Below, one piece after another: positions 33,789-43,276 of a DNA stretch of 64,000 nt. The DNA comes from Anaerotruncus colihominis (lineage in GTDB: Bacteria > Bacillota > Clostridia > Oscillospirales > Ruminococcaceae). Position 1 is the stretch's first letter. Every line of letters starts with the position of its first letter. The stretch is from positions 411,747 to 475,746 of the forward strand of contig NZ_VIQT01000009.1 in NCBI RefSeq assembly GCF_010206195.1, given 5' to 3'. Below the pieces are notes generated by a model. That model had not been told where the DNA came from, searched no databases, and saw nothing but the letters and a program-made list of their open reading frames with translations. The translations under genes and the position numbers were made by a program.

Positions 33789-34823
33789 ATGGCCTTGGAA
33801 CAGACGGCACAGCGAAAAAGCGCGCCAAGAACCATTATCAGCGTTCGGCATCTGCGCAAGGTGTACCGTATCGGCGACGAAAAAGTAGTCGCGCTCGGCG
33901 ATATCAACCTCGAAATTTTACAGGGACAGATTGTCTGTATCATCGGCACCTCCGGTTCCGGAAAGTCGACATTTTTAAACCAGCTCGCCGGGCTTGAAAA
34001 GCCGACGCGCGGCGCGGTATATATTGGCAAAACAAACATTTCACGCCTGTCTGAAAACCAGCTTGCCACCTTCCGGCAGCGGTATCTTGGATTCGTGTTC
34101 CAATCCTACAATTTGCTGCCGACCATGACGGCGCTTGAAAATGTCTCGCTGCCGTTGATTTTTAAGGGCGCGCCCAGGGCTCTGCGCGATAAGGCTGCAA
34201 TGACGATGCTTGCCGCAGTGGGGCTAAAAAAACGCGCTTACCATCGTCCGACACAGATGTCCGGCGGTCAGCAGCAGCGCGTTGGCATCGCCCGCGCGTT
34301 TGTCACACGGCCGAAGGTCATTTTTGCAGATGAGCCGACCGGCAATCTTGATACAAAAACGACCATTGATGTGATGAAAATGATGGTCCGCTTTGCCCGC
34401 CGCTACCGGCAAACGTTAATCATTGTTACACACGACCCGGAGATCGCCGACTATGCCGACCGTGTTGTCACATTAATCGACGGCGCGATCACCTCTGACA
34501 TATCCCACGAACCGATTTATGACGGAAAGAGCGAGCAGGAACAAACGCTTATCCCTGACGAGCTGATTGCTCCAGGCGACGAAATTCCACAGGGTCCCAT
34601 TGATGAAACTGAGGACGAGCCTATACCGCCCCAAGCCGATACGCTTTTATTCCCGGACAGCGCGCCCGAGGACGGTTCTCATCAACCCGGCTGCGCACCG
34701 GCAGAAAAGGATATAGACTCTGCTCAAAGCGCCCCCAAACCTCCGCCGCCCACAAGCGGCGTATCCACCGATCATCCCGCGGCGCCTGACGATGCGCGGC
34801 AAAAAGGAGACGTTTCGCTATGA
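33789..34823 (+). CDS. ABC transporter ATP-binding protein (MacB/LolD type) with Pro-rich tail
   Basis: 344-aa ATPase: Walker [11 protein letters not shown]-loop [10 protein letters not shown], signature [14 protein letters not shown], Walker [13 protein letters not shown] and H-loop IIVTHD, all within about residues 18-235. The last ~105 residues are an acidic, Pro/Asp-rich extension unusual for this family. The ATG at 33789 directly abuts GAGGGGG; TTG at 33795 would have normal spacing and may be the true start. Coupled by ATGA to the next gene, then a MacB-like permease: a type VII (mechanotransmission) ABC system. Confidence 0.9.
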   Translation: MALEQTAQRKSAPRTIISVRHLRKVYRIGDEKVVALGDINLEILQGQIVCIIGTSGSGKSTFLNQLAGLEKPTRGAVYIGKTNISRLSENQLATFRQRYLGFVFQSYNLLPTMTALENVSLPLIFKGAPRALRDKAAMTMLAAVGLKKRAYHRPTQMSGGQQQRVGIARAFVTRPKVIFADEPTGNLDTKTTIDVMKMMVRFARRYRQTLIIVTHDPEIADYADRVVTLIDGAITSDISHEPIYDGKSEQEQTLIPDELIAPGDEIPQGPIDETEDEPIPPQADTLLFPDSAPEDGSHQPGCAPAEKDIDSAQSAPKPPPPTSGVSTDHPAAPDDARQKGDVSL

Positions 34824-36493
34824 ATCATTTTCCCGCACGCGCGGTTTCCCTGATCCTCGCTGTCCTGCTTTTACTGTTGGCTGCGGGCATTTCATTCGCC
34901 GCCGTCCTGTCCGGCACACGCGTTTATGCCGAGGAAGGGTCTTCCAGCGCCCAGACTTCCGCTGAGCCCGAAAGCGCGCCGCCGAAAACAAGCGCGCCTG
35001 ACATCATTTTCGCTTCTTCAAGCACGTCAGGCGGCCGTTTGACCGCACCGGCTGATAAGATCGACGATTCCACGCCTGACAACGAGCGCAGCAGTTCCGA
35101 ACCGAGCAGTTCTCAGACGAGCAGCGACGACAGCCCGGACGACGCAATCGCCGATATTCAAAGCCTGACCTTCTTTAACAGCAACGGCGCGCCTGTCAGC
35201 GAAGTGCAGCCGAATACGCGTATCACCATGAAGGTTGAAATTTCGGATGAAGGCGTTTCCAGGGACGAGTTTCTCGCCATCCGGGAGAGGGTGCGCGCCA
35301 ACATCAACAGGGATACCTTCCAGCCGGATGAAAGCAACGGACCGGGGTATACGATTGAGCAGGTTAATACCTGGAAGAAAACGGGCGTCAAATATACCAT
35401 CACATATACCGGCCTGCTTTATACCGGTGAAACAGATAAGCTTCTGCTTGTTGTGAATTACGGGATGGTCGGCACAAATGAAATCGCGCGCAGTTTTCGA
35501 CGCGACAACATCGAAGACTTGATCGTGCGCGACAAAACCTCCCGCGACGACAGGTATGACGACGATGACGATGACGACGAATCTTCAAGCCGGCCGGAAA
35601 TCGCGCCTCCCACGCCGACGATCATCGTTTCCGAATACGACTATGGCGGCGGCAATGTGACGGCCGCAAGCAAATTCAATCTCAAGATGCGTTTTACCAA
35701 TACAAGCAAAAAGCTCCCGGTTGACAACATTGTTGTCAAGCTGACCATGCCGGAGGCGCTTACGCTTACGAGCTCTTCAAATACCTTCTATATTGAAAAA
35801 ATGTCCCGTGAATCATCGGTTGAACGGACAATCGGCATCTCTGTCAAGCCCAATGCCGAACCGGTTTCCCAAGCGATCAAATTAAGCTTTACATATGAGG
35901 CGGTCATCGACGAGGAGCGCAAGCAGCTTACCGCGGAGCAGGAGATCAGCATTCCTGTTTCACAGCTCAACCGCTTCTCTGTTGACCCGGTCGAGGTGCC
36001 CTCAGAAATCTATGTCGGCGACGATACAAACCTTGAGGTAAATTTCGTTAACAAGGGAAAGACGCCCGTTTACAATGTCACCGCCGAAATTTCCGGAAAC
36101 ATTTCACAGCCGGGCCAGCGTCAGTTCATCGGTAATGTGGAGGAAGGCAAGGAGGACTCCGCTTCCTTTACGCTTGGCGCCACGGAAAGCGGCGAGATTT
36201 CCGGCGAAATCCTCATCACCTATGAGGACGCCAATATGAATGTCAGCGAAATCAGGCAGCCCTTTACAACGACTGCTGTTTCTTACGACGAGCCAGCGGA
36301 CGACTCCATGATGACCGGCGGAATGCCCAGCGAAGATCAGCCGGTTGTCACGCCATGGTATCAGACGGTTCCGGTCTGGACCTGGATGGTCGGCGGTGTC
36401 GTGCTGGTGATTTTCCTGGCGTTCATTATCAAGCTTCTGCGCGCGCGCCAGAAGGAAGAATCGCTTCTGGAGGAAGAAGATGAAGATTTCTGA
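34820..36493 (+). CDS. Membrane-anchored exported protein with CARDB-like domains
   Basis: 557-aa protein: N-terminal signal/anchor helix (about residues 8-30), a long Ser/Glu/Pro-rich low-complexity region to about 110, an all-beta domain with a run of seven Asp near residue 250, then two CARDB/NEW3-like beta-sandwich modules (FNLKMRFTNTSKKLPVDNIVVKLTMP and TNLEVNFVNKGKTPVYNVTAEISG), and a C-terminal membrane helix (VWTWMVGGVVLVIFLAFIIKLL) with a short charged cytosolic tail. It sits between the ATPase and permease genes and overlaps both, so it is probably an extracellular arm of the transporter. Confidence 0.75.
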   Translation: MNHFPARAVSLILAVLLLLLAAGISFAAVLSGTRVYAEEGSSSAQTSAEPESAPPKTSAPDIIFASSSTSGGRLTAPADKIDDSTPDNERSSSEPSSSQTSSDDSPDDAIADIQSLTFFNSNGAPVSEVQPNTRITMKVEISDEGVSRDEFLAIRERVRANINRDTFQPDESNGPGYTIEQVNTWKKTGVKYTITYTGLLYTGETDKLLLVVNYGMVGTNEIARSFRRDNIEDLIVRDKTSRDDRYDDDDDDDESSSRPEIAPPTPTIIVSEYDYGGGNVTAASKFNLKMRFTNTSKKLPVDNIVVKLTMPEALTLTSSSNTFYIEKMSRESSVERTIGISVKPNAEPVSQAIKLSFTYEAVIDEERKQLTAEQEISIPVSQLNRFSVDPVEVPSEIYVGDDTNLEVNFVNKGKTPVYNVTAEISGNISQPGQRQFIGNVEEGKEDSASFTLGATESGEISGEILITYEDANMNVSEIRQPFTTTAVSYDEPADDSMMTGGMPSEDQPVVTPWYQTVPVWTWMVGGVVLVIFLAFIIKLLRARQKEESLLEEEDEDF

Positions 36494-37904
36494 TATGATT
36501 TCCATGTGCTTTGGAAATCTGTTCCGGCGCAAGATGCGCACCATCCTGACGGTGATCGGCGTCGTCGTCGGCACCTGCGCGATTGTTGTTATGATTTCGC
36601 TTGGATTGGGGATGAACCAGCAGCTCGAGCACACACTTGCGCAGATGGGAAGCCGTCTTACCACAATTGACGTTATGAACTACCGGTACAGCGGAATGAG
36701 CGACGGCGACAATGCGGTCATGGACGACGACGCTGTTGAGAAAATACAGAATTTGCCCGGCGTTGAGGTCGCAACGCCAATTTATTCCCCAAACCTCCAG
36801 GCGCGCATCTATGCCGGCAAGGACGACCGCTATCAAATGCAGATGTGGGATGTTACCGGTATGTACGCCGAGGCAATGCCCAAAATGGGGTATACACTTT
36901 TGGAGGGCGACTACCCTGCCGGTCCACAGACCGACAAGAAAAAACCGATCTATGTTGTCGTCGGCGAATATACCGGTTTCAGTTTCGAGGATACCAAAAA
37001 GAAATTTGATAATTACCGGTGGCCTGAAATGGACGAAAACGGCGAGTTGAAGCAGAAGCCGTTCGTTGATATCATGAACGACGAGTTGATTTTGCGCAGT
37101 GACAAGCAGGATGAGGACGATCCGGACTCGAAGCAATTCTCGTGTGAAATCAAGCCGGTCGGCCGTGTGAAGGAGGATTACGACAAAGGATGGGTCACCT
37201 CACAGGGCATCATTATGGATATCGAGGATGTCAAATGGCTTGAAAAGGAGTATAACCGCGTCAACAAAATCACGACCAGCAGCCGTGATAAAAGGGGCTA
37301 CACCAATGTCACTGTCAAGGTCGAGACTATGGAGGATGTGGAGCCGGTCCAGACGGCTATTCAAGCGATGGGATTCGATACGAACTCCATGGAGGATGTG
37401 CGCAAGCCCATGCAGGAACAGGCCCGCCAGCAGCAGATTTTTCTGGGCGGCCTTGGCGGCATTTCCCTGCTTGTCGCGGCCATCGGTATCACGAACACGA
37501 TGATTATGTCGATCTATGAACGCACCCGTGAAATTGGCGTGATGAAGGTGCTCGGCTGTAAAGTGAAAAATATCCGTTCTGTCTTTTTGATGGAAGCCGG
37601 GGTCATCGGATTTTTCGGCGGTTGTCTCGGCGTTGCGGTCAGCTACGGCATCTCCTATCTGATGAATGTCTTTAATTTTTCGTTCAGCGGCAGCGGCGGC
37701 GGGATGGGCGGCGGGATGAGCTATGGAATGGGATATATGATGGGCGGCGCAATGGATGCAGGCGGCGCTTCGGTGTCGGTTATCCCGCCGTGGCTGGTCG
37801 TCGCGGCCATTGCCTTTGCAACCCTGATCGGTCTGATTTCTGGTGTTCTGCCGGCCAACCGCGCCATGAAAATCTCCGCATTGGAGGCGATCAAGCATGA
37901 ATAA
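36480..37904 (+). CDS. MacB/FtsX-like ABC transporter permease
   Basis: 474-aa permease with a first helix (TILTVIGVVVGTCAIVVMISLGLG, about residues 20-43), a large extracellular MacB-type periplasmic core domain (to about 320), and three C-terminal helices of the FtsX fold (ISLLVAAIGITNTMIMSIYERTREIGVMKVLG...). Between the last two helices is a Gly/Met-rich loop (GGGMGGGMSYGMGYMMGG). Starts within the end of the upstream gene (14-nt overlap). Substrate unknown; type VII transporters often move lipids or peptides or transmit force rather than transport. Confidence 0.88.
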   Translation: MKISDMISMCFGNLFRRKMRTILTVIGVVVGTCAIVVMISLGLGMNQQLEHTLAQMGSRLTTIDVMNYRYSGMSDGDNAVMDDDAVEKIQNLPGVEVATPIYSPNLQARIYAGKDDRYQMQMWDVTGMYAEAMPKMGYTLLEGDYPAGPQTDKKKPIYVVVGEYTGFSFEDTKKKFDNYRWPEMDENGELKQKPFVDIMNDELILRSDKQDEDDPDSKQFSCEIKPVGRVKEDYDKGWVTSQGIIMDIEDVKWLEKEYNRVNKITTSSRDKRGYTNVTVKVETMEDVEPVQTAIQAMGFDTNSMEDVRKPMQEQARQQQIFLGGLGGISLLVAAIGITNTMIMSIYERTREIGVMKVLGCKVKNIRSVFLMEAGVIGFFGGCLGVAVSYGISYLMNVFNFSFSGSGGGMGGGMSYGMGYMMGGAMDAGGASVSVIPPWLVVAAIAFATLIGLISGVLPANRAMKISALEAIKHE

Positions 37905-38385
37905 ATTCATGCGGCTTTTTACAGCCGCGGCGGTTCTGGTGGCCGCCGCGGCGCTTTTTTATGTCTGTGCGCGCCAGATACAAAAACAAAATTTTATTGA
38001 CGCGCGCTTCACAACGGCATATATGCGAACTGTCCAAAACGAAACGGGGCTTTCCCTGGATCTCAATGAGCTGATTGGCCGTCCTGTTCCCGATACGGCG
38101 CAGGACGGATGGTTTCTTTACAGCGCGCTTTATTATCCGGGCGCGGACACAGTCGTTTGCACTGTGTCCATGCCGTTTTCAGACGCCTCGGCGCGCCTGA
38201 TTCATTCCGACGGAACAGAGGCCGCCGGCTGGTATACAGCGCAAGCGGAGCAATTCGGCATACAAAAAATATTTTTCGAGGAATGCGGCTTACCTGATTT
38301 CGCATGGTTGGCTATTGAAGGCAGCGGCGGCAGCGCATGGTTTTTGATCGACCGTGAATTTGCATACCCCGATGAAACGGATTAG
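37897..38385 (+). CDS. Unknown membrane-anchored protein, last gene of ABC operon
   Basis: 162-aa protein with an N-terminal signal/anchor helix (FTAAAVLVAAAALFYVCARQI, about residues 8-28) and an extracytoplasmic domain. It overlaps the permease gene by 8 nt. No family recognised; presumably an accessory of the transporter. Confidence 0.6.
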   Translation: MNKFMRLFTAAAVLVAAAALFYVCARQIQKQNFIDARFTTAYMRTVQNETGLSLDLNELIGRPVPDTAQDGWFLYSALYYPGADTVVCTVSMPFSDASARLIHSDGTEAAGWYTAQAEQFGIQKIFFEECGLPDFAWLAIEGSGGSAWFLIDREFAYPDETD

Positions 38386-38400
38386 ACAAACGGCTGGGGC

Positions 38401-38429
38401 TTGTCAAACAGGTCCGCATGTTGTAAGAT
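38401..38429 (+). promoter_or_regulatory. Promoter of the MATE gene
   Basis: TTGTCA (38401-38406), 17-bp spacer, TAAGAT (38424-38429), about 60 bp upstream of the ATG. Confidence 0.45.
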
Positions 38430-38491
38430 GAAGGAGACGTCCATTCGCCGGTTCGGCATGGCCGTCTGATGATATATGGAAGGAACACAAC

Positions 38492-39838
38492 ATGCTTGAT
38501 TTGACAAAAGGACCCATTACAAAATCCATGCTGCTGTTCGCCGGGCCGATGATCCTTGGGAACCTGCTTCAACAGCTTTACAACATTGCCGATACGCTGA
38601 TCGTCGGACAGTTTCTTGGTCCGGGCCCGCTTGCTGCGGTCGGCTCATCCTTCACTCTGATGACGTTTTTGACGTCGATCATTCTGGGCCTTTGTATGGG
38701 CAGCGGCGTCGTTTTTTCCATGCTGTTCGGCGCAGGAGAAACGGACCGCCTCAAAAACAGTTTATTTATCTCATTTGCACTCATTGGCGCGGCGGCTATT
38801 GTGATCGAAATACTTTCTCTCGCGCTGCTCTCCCCCCTGCTCACGGTTTTACAGGTTCCCGCGGATATTCGCGCTGAAACCGGCGCATATTTGCAGGTGA
38901 TCTTCCTTGGCATCTTTTTTACCTTCATCTACAATTATTTTGCATGTGTGCTGCGCGCCATCGGCAATTCTGCCACGCCGCTTGTCTTTCTTGCAATTTC
39001 ATCGGTGTTAAATATTGTGCTCGATCTGTTGTTTATCATTGTGTTTGAAATGGGCGTGGCCGGCGCCGCCTGGGCGACAATCATCGCACAGGGCGTCTCC
39101 GCCAGCAGCATTATGGTATATTGCTTTCTGCGCGTGCCGCAGATCCGTCCTCAAAAACAACATCTGCATTTTGAGCGTGCAGCCGCATGGAACATTACAC
39201 ACTATTCCTTTTTAACCTGTATCCAGCAATCGGTCATGAATTTTGGTATCCTGATGATTCAGGGCCTCGTCAACAGCTTCGGCGTCTCCGTCATGGCTGC
39301 GTTTGCGGCTGCCGTCAAAATCGATTCCTTTGCGTATATGCCTGTACAGGACTTCGGCAACGCGTTTTCGACCTTTATCGCCCAAAATTACGGCGCAGGA
39401 AAACAGGAACGCATCCGCGGCGGCATCCGTTCCGCAGTCATCTGCGCGCTGGCGTTCTGCGCGGTTGTTTCATTGATTGTCTGCCTGTTCGCACGGCCCC
39501 TGATGCTGATTTTTGTAAAGCCGGACCAGACGCAGATTATCGCAATCGGGATGCAGTATCTCCGTATAGAAGGCGCCTGCTATGCCGGCATCGGATGCCT
39601 GTTTCTTCTGTATGGCCTGTTCCGGGGGATTGGCCGGCCGGCCGTATCAATTGTTTTGACAGTCGTTTCGCTTGGCACGCGGGTGGCTCTGGCTTATCTG
39701 CTCGCGCCCATTCCCGCGTTCGGGCTACCCGCAATCTGGTGGGCGATCCCAATCGGCTGGTTTCTGGCCGATATTGTCGGTCTGCTACTCTATAAAGCGC
39801 CGCGTCAAAAAAGCCGCTTGTCAAAGCATCCGGTCTGA
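38492..39838 (+). CDS. MATE family efflux transporter
   Basis: 448-aa, 12-helix multidrug/toxin extrusion family protein starting MLDLTKGPITKSMLLFAGPMILGNLLQQLYNIADTLIVG, the standard clostridial MATE N-terminus (DinF/NorM-like). The two six-helix halves are visible, the second starting near QQSVMNFGILMIQGLVN. GGAAGGA precedes the ATG. It uses H+ or Na+ to export cationic compounds; the real substrate is unknown. Confidence 0.92.
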   Translation: MLDLTKGPITKSMLLFAGPMILGNLLQQLYNIADTLIVGQFLGPGPLAAVGSSFTLMTFLTSIILGLCMGSGVVFSMLFGAGETDRLKNSLFISFALIGAAAIVIEILSLALLSPLLTVLQVPADIRAETGAYLQVIFLGIFFTFIYNYFACVLRAIGNSATPLVFLAISSVLNIVLDLLFIIVFEMGVAGAAWATIIAQGVSASSIMVYCFLRVPQIRPQKQHLHFERAAAWNITHYSFLTCIQQSVMNFGILMIQGLVNSFGVSVMAAFAAAVKIDSFAYMPVQDFGNAFSTFIAQNYGAGKQERIRGGIRSAVICALAFCAVVSLIVCLFARPLMLIFVKPDQTQIIAIGMQYLRIEGACYAGIGCLFLLYGLFRGIGRPAVSIVLTVVSLGTRVALAYLLAPIPAFGLPAIWWAIPIGWFLADIVGLLLYKAPRQKSRLSKHPV

Positions 39839-39925
39839 ACGGGATTAAGGATTGTTTAAAACATATGGTGGGATTCACTGGGCTGAATCCTTGTCTTGTC
39901 AATCAATAGAAAGGGGTCCTTATAA

Positions 39926-40564
39926 ATGATCTGCGACATCTTTAACAAGCTATGTGAACACCGTGTCGTTTCCATTCTGCGCGGTGTTCCGGCAGACACG
40001 CTTGAACCCGTTTTGGACGCGCTCTGCAATGGCGGCGTCTATGCCGTTGAAATCACAATGAATACAGCCAACGGCCTTGATATGATCGAACGCGCCAAAA
40101 AATATGCCGGCGAACGGATGATGATCGGAGCGGGTACCGTACTGGACGCTGAAACGGCGAGACAATGTATCCTGGCGGGCGCCGACTTTCTGCTTTCGCC
40201 GGTTCTTGCGCCGGATATGATCGCCCTGTGCAATCAATACGATAAACTCGCGATTCCCGGTATTTTTACACCGACTGAGGCTCTGCAGGCCCGACGGCTC
40301 GGCGCGCTGATGATCAAGGTGTTCCCGGTTGGAAGCGTCGGCCCGCAGTATATCCGCGATTTGCTCGGTCCTCTCGGCCAGCTCAGCCTGATGCCGGTTG
40401 GCGGCGTCACGCTCCAAAACGCCGCCGATTTCTTCAAAGCGGGTGCTGTTGCGATCGGCGTCGGATCCTGCCTGGTCAGCGGCACGCTCGCCGCACAGCA
40501 TGATTTTGATGAAATTACACGGCGCGCAAAAGCCTTTCAGAAGGCTGCCGGTCTGTGCACATAA
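39926..40564 (+). CDS. eda: KDPG/KHG aldolase
   Basis: 2-dehydro-3-deoxy-6-phosphogluconate / 4-hydroxy-2-oxoglutarate aldolase, 212 aa. The TIM barrel shows the catalytic Glu in VEITMNT, GAGTVLDAETARQC, and the Schiff-base Lys in MIKVFPVGSVGPQYIRDLLGPL (about residue 132). GAAAGGGG is 9 nt before the ATG. Single gene convergent with the sugar locus at 40.6-45.4 kb and sharing its terminator; it could serve Entner-Doudoroff-type sugar-acid breakdown. Confidence 0.92.
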   Translation: MICDIFNKLCEHRVVSILRGVPADTLEPVLDALCNGGVYAVEITMNTANGLDMIERAKKYAGERMMIGAGTVLDAETARQCILAGADFLLSPVLAPDMIALCNQYDKLAIPGIFTPTEALQARRLGALMIKVFPVGSVGPQYIRDLLGPLGQLSLMPVGGVTLQNAADFFKAGAVAIGVGSCLVSGTLAAQHDFDEITRRAKAFQKAAGLCT

Positions 40565-40596
40565 ATAAATCCGTTCGCCTGATTAAGAGCTGTTTA

Positions 40597-40640
40597 AAAA
40601 GCAGAGGCGCGGCCGCAAAAACGGCCGTGCCTCTGCTTTT
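40597..40640. terminator. Bidirectional terminator between eda and lacI-type gene
   Basis: 19-bp inverted repeat (one G-T mismatch) with A6-type loop and T/A runs at both ends. It serves the converging aldolase and LacI-type genes. Confidence 0.88.
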
Positions 40641-41669
40641 CTAATTGATGTTTTCGCGGATCTTAATCACCGTATTTGTAATATGATTACACGGCGCAAC
40701 CTGTTTACCGCTCATATAATAATCAAACATCATCTGTACCGAACAGTATCCCTGATCTTTTGGCTCCTGTCCGATTGTAAAATCAATCACGCCATCCTGT
40801 ACCAACTGGCGGGTCGATTCAATCTCATCGTGGGAGAGAAGATAAATTTGATTCTGCCGCTCAAGTTCTGTGACAGCACGGCACACGCCCGCAACACCGG
40901 CCGCCGCAATATAGATGCAGTTGATCTCCGGGTGCGCTCTCAAGGTCCCCAGTGCCATTTGATAGGCGTATTCATCATTATCGAGCGCCTCAAACACGTC
41001 GACCAGCTTATACGGCACTTTCTTTTCCCGGAGGGTACGCGAAAATCCGCGGATACGATCGTTGTGCCCTTTCATTTTAAGCGAACCGGTTACGATCAAA
41101 AGATTAAGCTGATCTGAAGCCATCAGCGCAAGCAGCCCTGCGGCCGTACTCCCCGCCTGCAAATAGTCGCAGCCTACATAACAAAGCCTTCCGGTTTTTG
41201 TCAGATCCGTATTGACGGCGATCACTGGGATGCCGGAATCGATCAATTGATTGAGAAACGCGCGGATTTCTTTTGTATCGATCGTTGAAACACAGAGCGC
41301 CTGGCAGCCGGCCTCCACCAGCTTTCGTATCGCACGGATATGAACGCCCGCATCGTACCCCTCCACTTCCTGGAATACAAGCGTCACGCCAAAATCGGAA
41401 AGCTCGCTTTCCGCCTGCCGGAATCCGGAGATTACATCATTAAAAAAGGCGTTTCCAATGCTTGGAAGAAAACATCCGATTTTAAGCGGCTGCTTGCGTG
41501 CCGCGAGAATTTTTCCCGCACGGTTCGGTTCATATCCCAGGTCGTCCGCTATCTTGCGCACATGCAAGGCGATTTCCGGTTTTACCCCCGGACGATTGTG
41601 GAGCACCCTGTCCACCGTTCCGCGCGACACTCCCGCAACAACGGCAATCTGCTTGATGGTAACGGACAC
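40641..41669 (-). CDS. LacI family transcriptional regulator
   Basis: 342-aa repressor: N-terminal helix-turn-helix TIKQIAVVAGVSRGTVDRVLHNRPGVKPE (residues 4-32), hinge ending LAARK, and a periplasmic-binding-protein-like sugar domain (Peripla_BP_4 type: IGCFLPSIGNAFFNDVISGF, DSGIPVIAVNTD). GTG start with GGGGGAGGAG upstream. It is separated from the upstream isomerase gene by a terminator, so it can be expressed independently. Likely controls the kinase/isomerase operon through the palindromes at 45559-45646. Confidence 0.9.
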   Translation of the reverse strand: MSVTIKQIAVVAGVSRGTVDRVLHNRPGVKPEIALHVRKIADDLGYEPNRAGKILAARKQPLKIGCFLPSIGNAFFNDVISGFRQAESELSDFGVTLVFQEVEGYDAGVHIRAIRKLVEAGCQALCVSTIDTKEIRAFLNQLIDSGIPVIAVNTDLTKTGRLCYVGCDYLQAGSTAAGLLALMASDQLNLLIVTGSLKMKGHNDRIRGFSRTLREKKVPYKLVDVFEALDNDEYAYQMALGTLRAHPEINCIYIAAAGVAGVCRAVTELERQNQIYLLSHDEIESTRQLVQDGVIDFTIGQEPKDQGYCSVQMMFDYYMSGKQVAPCNHITNTVIKIRENIN

Positions 41670-41695
41670 CGGCTCCTCCCCCTTTTCAACAAACA

Positions 41696-41722
41696 GGCAA
41701 AACGGCCGCGCGCCGTTTTGCC
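41696..41722 (-). terminator. Terminator after sugar isomerase gene
   Basis: Perfect 11-bp stem with a 5-nt loop, followed on the minus strand by TGTTTGTTG, between the isomerase stop and the LacI-type GTG. Confidence 0.7.
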
Positions 41723-41779
41723 CCGAATGTCCTTATTATACGCTATGATACCCGGATGTGCAAGAAGCGATATCCGCTT

Positions 41780-43264
41780 TTACGCAAACGGATTTTCATC
41801 GGGGTAAAGCATCCCCTTAGGTTGGTTAAACGCAATATCCGGCACGCCAAGATAATCAAAAATAGTGTAAAGCGCCTTGCCGACATGGCCAAATGCAACC
41901 GCGCCGTGATGCGGATAGTGCTTGGAAATCAAAACATGGCGGTAAAAACGCCCCATCTCCGGGATTGCGAAAATCCCAATCCCGCCGAACGAGCGGGTCG
42001 CGACCGGCAGCACCTCGCCCTGTGCGATGTATGCCTGTAAGGAAGCGTCGGCGTTTGCATGAAGTCGGAAAAATGTAATCTCTCCCGATGCGATGTCGCC
42101 CTCAAGGGTGCCGCGGGTGAAGTCCGGCTCGCCGCCGTTTTCAAGCAGGCGGTTCTGGATAAGCTGATATTTGACCGCGCCGGCTTTCAGCCGGCAGAAC
42201 GGAGTATTCCCGCAATGAAATCCCATAAAGGTGTCCCTCTGAGTATAAGGGAATTTACCGTCGATATCGGCCTGATACAAATCTGCAGGAACCGAATTAT
42301 TGATATCAAGCAGCGTAACGGGCGCGCCGGTCACGCAGGCGCCGATATATTCGCTCACCGCCCCGTAGATGTCAACCTCACAGGCGACCGGAATCCCGCG
42401 CGCAGCGAGGCGGCTGTTGACATAGCACGGCTCAAACCCAAATTCCTTAGGGAACGCTGGCCAGCATTTATCCGCGAACACAACATAGTCGCGTGCGCCT
42501 TTGTTAGACTGGGCCCAGTCGAGCAATGTCAGTTCAAACTGTGCCATACGCGGCAACAGATCCGGATATTGATTGCCCTGCGCGCCGAGTTCGTCAGCCA
42601 TATCCCTGACAACCTCATCGATTCGGGCGTCGCCTGCGTGCGCTTTGTAGGCGACCAGCAGGTCAAGCTCCGAGTTTTCCTGAATTTCGACGCCGAGATC
42701 ATAGAGCGCCTTGATCGGTGCGTTGCAGGCAAAGAAATCCTGCGGGCGCGGACCAAAGGTAATTACCTTTAAAGACGCCAAGCCGAGCAAAGCGCGCGCA
42801 ACCGGCAGAAAATCATCAATCATCCCGCACAGCTCGCCGGCAGTTCCGACAGGATATTCCGGGATAACAGCTTTCAGCCTGCGCAGGCCAAGGTTATAAG
42901 AACAATTCAACATCCCGCAGTACGCGTCGCCGCGCCCGTTGATCAGATCGGTTCCGGTTTCCTCCGCAGCAGCGGCGTACATAACCGGACCGTCAAAATA
43001 TTTTGCGATCAGCGTTTCAGGCGTTTCAGGGCCGAAATTACCGAGGTAAACGAACAAGGCGTTGCAGCCGGCAGCTTTGACATCCGCGACCGCTTTCTGC
43101 ATATCCTTTTCATTTTCAACCACAATTGCGCACTCATAGATACTGCCGCCTTTGGACGCATAGGCTTCGGCAATCGCTCTGCGGCGGCGTTCGGACAGGG
43201 AAATAATAAAACAATCGCGGGAAACTGCGATAATGCCAAGTTTAACTTCAGGGATGTTTTTCAT
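41780..43264 (-). CDS. L-fucose/L-arabinose isomerase family protein
   Basis: 494-aa ketol-isomerase-like protein. Its length is nearer to arabinose isomerase than to 590-aa FucI. Features: N-terminal KLGIIAVSRDCFIISLSERRRRAIAEAY, central NALFVYLGNFGPETPE, catalytic-region VACEVDIYGAVSEYIG with Glu and Asp and the C-terminal HYPHHGAVAFGHVG. It interconverts an aldose and a ketose with Mn2+, inferred from the family. Located between a DUF4867 gene (12 nt) and the LacI gene; with the xylulokinase it suggests an aldopentose or 6-deoxyhexose route. The precise sugar is not assigned. Confidence 0.82.
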   Translation of the reverse strand: MKNIPEVKLGIIAVSRDCFIISLSERRRRAIAEAYASKGGSIYECAIVVENEKDMQKAVADVKAAGCNALFVYLGNFGPETPETLIAKYFDGPVMYAAAAEETGTDLINGRGDAYCGMLNCSYNLGLRRLKAVIPEYPVGTAGELCGMIDDFLPVARALLGLASLKVITFGPRPQDFFACNAPIKALYDLGVEIQENSELDLLVAYKAHAGDARIDEVVRDMADELGAQGNQYPDLLPRMAQFELTLLDWAQSNKGARDYVVFADKCWPAFPKEFGFEPCYVNSRLAARGIPVACEVDIYGAVSEYIGACVTGAPVTLLDINNSVPADLYQADIDGKFPYTQRDTFMGFHCGNTPFCRLKAGAVKYQLIQNRLLENGGEPDFTRGTLEGDIASGEITFFRLHANADASLQAYIAQGEVLPVATRSFGGIGIFAIPEMGRFYRHVLISKHYPHHGAVAFGHVGKALYTIFDYLGVPDIAFNQPKGMLYPDENPFA

Positions 43265-43276
43265 GGATGATTCTCC

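Noticed and set aside
35560-35590. GAC/GAT repeat tract as a phase-variable microsatellite
   Set aside because: It mixes GAC and GAT codons for Asp and is part of a low-complexity linker; it is not a homogeneous repeat likely to slip.
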